Assembly: GCF_025698545.1 (NCBI RefSeq) | Contig: NC_068576.1 | Location: forward strand, 51,122,390-51,186,389 | Length of the DNA: 64,000 nt | Origin: Gossypium raimondii | Lineage: Eukaryota; Streptophyta; Magnoliopsida; Malvales; Malvaceae | Direction of reading: 5' to 3' | In this document: one piece after another, positions 60,034 through 64,000 of the stretch | Numbering within the stretch: position 1 is the stretch's first letter | How the letters are laid out: each line of letters opens with the position of its first letter | Made by a program: the position numbers and the translations under genes | The notes under the pieces: generated by a model | What the model was told of the DNA's origin: nothing | What the model saw: only the letters and a program-made list of their open reading frames with translations | The model's database searches: none

Positions 60034-60252
60034 ATGATAGATCCTTCGGAGTCTCTCTCGTCTGCTATTCCAATGGAATTGTGGAGGGCAACAAAGAAGT
60101 TGTGGAATAAAGATACGGATGATCCCACGAAGGAACCCGCTGAGAGGGATGGAGTTGACGGTTGTTTGGGGGCGCCAAAAATGTCTTTTTAAGATATGTT
60201 GATGGGGAGTGAATGATGGGAAATTTTCGTATTTTGTCTTGGAAGAAGGAGA
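60034..60252 (+). pseudogene. Possible LINE ORF1 (gag-like) 5' fragment, cut by the CACTA insertion
   Basis: From ATG 60034 a 52-codon frame reads MELWRATKKLWNKDTDDP and then a segment ending KMSF before TAA at 60190-60192, followed in the same frame by DMLMGSE. The spacing resembles the SFKDMLMG motif near the N-terminus of plant LINE ORF1 proteins, with the Lys codon changed to TAA. Homology ends where the CACTA element begins at 60253. Weak evidence from one motif. Confidence 0.35.
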
Positions 60253-63200
60253 CACTACACCAGAATAAGCCTTTAGCGGCACTTTTAGCGGCGTTTGAAA
60301 GAAAAGCGCCGCAAAAAATCGAGCATTAGCGGCGATTTAGTCAAAGCGCCGCTAAAGGTAGACCATCAGCGGCGATTTCCAACAAGCGCCGCCAATAATA
60401 GGTATTAGCGGCGTTTTATGTAAAGCGCCACAAAAAAGGCTAAAACCAACTACGTCGTTTTTGCGATTTTTTAAACCTTTAGCGGCGTTTTTGTCTAAGC
60501 GCCGCTAATACTCGTATCATTAGTGGCGTTTTTATCTGAGCGCCACTAATTCTCTGTTCTTTAGCGGCGTTTTTGTCTAAGCGCCGCTAATGCTCAGATC
60601 ATTAGTGGCGCTTTTATCCGAGCGCCACTAATTCTCTTTCTTTAGCGGCATTTTTGCTGTTACCGCTAAAGTTCGTGTTTTATATGGATTAATACGACGT
60701 CGTTACGTGTTAGGGATCGATTTCTCTTGTGGCGTTTTATAGGGAAGCGGCCGCTAATATTCTTGAAATCGTGTCGAACGGCGTCGCTTCAATTGAATGT
60801 GTACTCTATTAGTGGCGTTTAAGGAAAACGCCGCAAATATGTCTACAATTTTGTGAAAACGCCACCGCTTTTTTCAGAATTGAAAATTTAGTGGCGTTTT
60901 AAGGTAAAACGCCGCAAATATGTCTACAATTTTGTGAAAACGCCACCGCTTTCTTTCTGTAATTGAAAAGTTAGTGGCGTTTTTTCAGTAGCGCATAAAG
61001 GCATGCAATAGCGGCGTTTTACGCCAAACGCCGCAAATGTGACCTAAAATTAATTTAAGCGGCTACTTTCTTTAAAAGGCCATTTAACCCGTGTCCTCAT
61101 CCTTTACTGAACTTATTATCGAAAAAATGCATTTTCTATACCAAATTTTATAATAAAAATTGTTTTTATACAAAGAGACAAAATTTGTTGTACCAAGTTT
61201 ATTATAACAAATTTCATCCATTTGTTAAGAGGACATTCAAGCTTCATACGAAAATTTGTCATAAAGATAATATTGCTTCCTTATTTCAACTTTATACAAT
61301 ATTTTTAACTATATAAATATAAGTTATTATATTTTAATAGATTTTCACTATATTTTTTATTATTAAAGAATATTTAGGAATTTTTGGTCGATGCATGGTA
61401 TTCTAAGGAGTACGGGCGGTATATATGAATTTAAGGTTTGGTATTTATAGTTTAGGGTTTAGGGGCTAGGTTATGCTTTAGGGTTATGTGAATTTAGGGT
61501 ATAGGGTTAATTATTAGGGTTTAGGGTTTCTTGAGGGTTATAGATGTTTTAGGGTTTCACGGGTTTAGGGTTTCTTAATAGGTTAATATTAGATTGATTA
61601 ATTTTGGAGGTAAATATATATGTTCTTATATATTTGTAAAATATATATCCGAATAAATTTAATATTAAGATAAGTTTTGAGTATAATAGGTATAAGATGA
61701 TCACTTTATGCATGTACGTAGCTACATATATAAATTGAATGGTTAATATGAAGATTACAAGGTTAATTTATAATTTGAGACTTGTTAATATAACTAATAA
61801 TTAATAATAGTTATAACGGCAAAACATTTAACCCAAATTAACGTCCATTGTATATATTTTTACTTATATATGGATATATATATATATAGTTATTAAATAT
61901 TTAATTTGTAAATATAGGACCAAACTAAAATTGGTATAAATAAATAAACAAATAAATAAGTTAGTAATTATTTATTTGTTAAATAAATTGGTAATTAATT
62001 ATTTAAAAGTAAGACAAAAAGAAAATGAGAGTTTTAGCGGCGTTTCTATATAAAAATGCCGCAAAAGGTATCCTTTACCGGCGTTTTAGTCAAAAACGCC
62101 ACAATTATTACAATATACGGCGTCGTTCTGTGAATTAGGGAATCAGATTCTATTGTGGCGTTTTATAGGAAGCCTTAAAACTTATAACTTAACTTAAACG
62201 ACGCCGTTTCGTCAGCGGACAAATTCACTTACATCTCTGCCTCCGTCCTCCAGTTACAGCAACCCTTAACAAAATTTTCTAAGTGTCGAAATTACAGAGA
62301 GAAGTGTGTAAAAACTTATCACGAAAAATAGAAAGGGAAGAAAGGTGGTCGGAGTCGATCTTGAAAGACGGTGGGCACAGCTGCGAGATTTGTCGATTGA
62401 ATAGGTAAGCACATCCAGTTCTGTTTCGATTAAATTTTTGGGGTTTTAGGTCAGTCTAAGTTATTTGGGGTTTTAGGGTTTCGATTAAACAACATAATTT
62501 CTGGGGAATCATTAGATGATGGGGAATAGGTAAGCCGTCTGTCGTCTTGGAACTGTGTTTGAATGTTCCTGATTTTTACTCATGTCTTCGCCATCCCTTC
62601 TTTCTCTTTTACTGAAGAAAAAAGCGGAATTTGTTTGAACTGGAACAAGGTAAGAACAAGAACAAGAACAAGGCAAGGCAAAGGTAAGGCAATGGTGCCG
62701 ATGGCTTGAATTGAATCTGTCCATGTTGTATTGAAAACATTGTCGAATACATGAATGAGACATGCATTCTCAATAGCTAGACAAATAAGTATAAGAGTGA
62801 AGGAGAATAATAGAGTGATTAACAAGTTTTAGACTTTGATTTACAGTTCTTTCTGCCAAAACTCAATTTGTATTTTTGGTTTATAAAAGGCTACAAAATG
62901 CCAAATTAATTATTTCTCATCACCCAATTGCCTCCGTTTTCTTTTCCAGATTTAATTAGAATGGTTTTAACCCACTAATGATTTCAGGTGAAGAATATGA
63001 TGGTTAGATTTTGGTGTGAATTTGACGTGTTTTATTTCTTTGGTGTGAATTTGACCTGTTTTAACCCAGTAATGATTTCTCATCACCCAATTGCCAAAGA
63101 ATTTGCTGTTTGCTGTGACTTATTTCTTTTTAAAGATGGGGTGATGTGATATCAATGTAGTATTCCCTGCACACAATATTCAGCTCACAAGACTTAATTG

Positions 63201-64000
63201 CAAAAAGAAAAATGTCATTTCACTGACTCTGGATTAGCCGGAAATCGCCATTATTAATTACCCTATAAATCGGACCGAAACCACCTCGCCTAGCTTTTTG
63301 AGTGATCGGTTGCTCGTCGCAATGGCGAGTTCTTCAATTTGAATAGCCGCAATTCTGGAGTTTAACTCCCATTGATTTTTCTCCCACATTTTCACTAGAA
63401 AATTTTGTCATTGCATTTCCTTTGTTGAGTTGTTGTTTGATTTGTTTCGCTTTTGTTTCCTTCCGAGATGCAAATTGCTAAATTAGAGATACATGAATTC
63501 GAGTTACCTAATTAAAAGCAAAATCTCAAACATGTTCAATCATTTTCAAACAGAGTAATGGAGTTGAGTTTGAATATCTTAATAACCAATAAAAAAAGAT
63601 AGAGATATTACCTCTTTTTAGCCATCCAACATCATAAGAATAGCATAATAATCATAATGGTTACTATATATACCCACAATTATCGCTGTAATAACAATAA
63701 CTTTAGTGCTTTTCCTTTATCTCGCAAATCAAAAACTTGGTTAATAAAACTTCCACACCAAAAACGCAGATTAATTGAGGCATTTCAACACATGGACGAC
63801 ATGGAAGACAAGTTTGATTCTAATTTGATTATAATGTAGTATCAATGTAGGAATCATTAGATGATGGGGAATCATTAGACAAGTAGGTAGACTATTGTCA
63901 TTAGTTTAATGGATTTAATGGATTGTTTTTCGTCATGTTATTTTGGGAACATATATATATGTTCACTTTTAAACCTCTAATATCATCTAATTCAACATCA
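60253..64000. mobile_element. CACTA (En/Spm) element, left end; right end outside the window
   Basis: Starts with CACTACACCAGAATAAG, the typical CACTA terminus. From 60270 to about 61050 there are many copies, in both orientations, of a subterminal unit built on TTAGCGGCGTTTT and its inverse AAAACGCCGCTAA, many paired as short hairpins. More copies lie at about 62033-62165. After these comes a transcribed-looking GC-richer segment (62200-62405) ending at a GGTAAG donor-like site, which may be the first exon and intron of the element's gene. No transposase domain is visible up to 64000, and no closing CACTA end (TAGTG) is found, so the element continues to the right. Confidence 0.75.
61440..61585 (+). 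repeat. Degenerate telomere-like (TTTAGGG)n tract inside the CACTA element
   Basis: More than ten TTTAGGG, TTAGGGT or close variants within 145 bp, all in the same orientation, mixed with diverged units. This is the plant telomere repeat unit, here interstitial and eroded. Confidence 0.7.

Noticed and set aside
1-64000. CRISPR array, bacterial operon or prokaryotic island
   Set aside because: Split genes with GT-AG introns and plant transposons throughout; no regularly spaced repeat-spacer array exists.

Overview
The window is nuclear DNA of a flowering plant, very probably a eudicot and possibly Malvaceae (cotton-like). It is AT-rich, its genes carry GT-AG introns, every recognisable protein is a plant family, and the intergenic space is filled with plant transposons. 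The cotton-like guess rests on recalled familiarity with the AGCGGCG-type subterminal CACTA repeats and with MULE elements carrying plant mobile domain genes; no database was searched.

Six gene models can be built with intact reading frames. They are an ABA 8'-hydroxylase of the CYP707A family (minus, 1720-3717, 7 exons, 463 aa); a GT77 arabinosyltransferase of the RAY1 type (plus, 18864-24790, 13 exons, 628 aa, one GC-AG intron); an intronless 957-aa PLS-class pentatricopeptide repeat protein (plus, 25577-28450); a small GYPP-repeat glycine/proline-rich protein (minus, 32777-33342, 2 exons, 156 aa); an F-box protein of the SKIP31 type (minus, 47854-50828, 9 exons, 323 aa); and an ABCG half-transporter closely resembling ABCG14 (minus, 56078-58733, 5 exons, 657 aa). 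In the five spliced models the exon phases join without a break and the total length is divisible by three. The genes do not form a pathway or operon. Two concern hormones (ABA breakdown, cytokinin export) and one cell-wall glycoprotein glycosylation.

Layout: 1-4 kb CYP707A and its promoter; 4.4-16.8 kb gene-poor DNA with four Mutator-type non-autonomous elements, three with 9-bp target duplications; 18.9-28.5 kb RAY1 and the PPR gene head to tail; 28.7-31.0 kb a solo LTR beside a truncated ABCE/RLI pseudogene; 32.8-33.3 kb the GYPP protein; 34.5-45.9 kb a nested transposon zone, with a 3.7-kb PIF/Harbinger-like element carrying two exons of a myosin motor gene, and a decayed MULE pairing a MuDR transposase remnant with a convergent plant mobile domain (PMD) gene; 47.9-50.8 kb SKIP31; 51.3-54.9 kb solo LTRs, a Helitron Rep/helicase fragment and a LINE RNase H fragment; 56.1-58.7 kb ABCG14; 60.25 kb to the right edge a CACTA element with dense AGCGGCG subterminal repeats, inserted in what looks like a LINE ORF1 remnant and running out of the window.

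The most notable non-gene structures are the myosin-carrying element (its insertion site can be compared with a related copy of the same repeat at 45 kb), the MULE-PMD pair, and the CACTA subterminal array.
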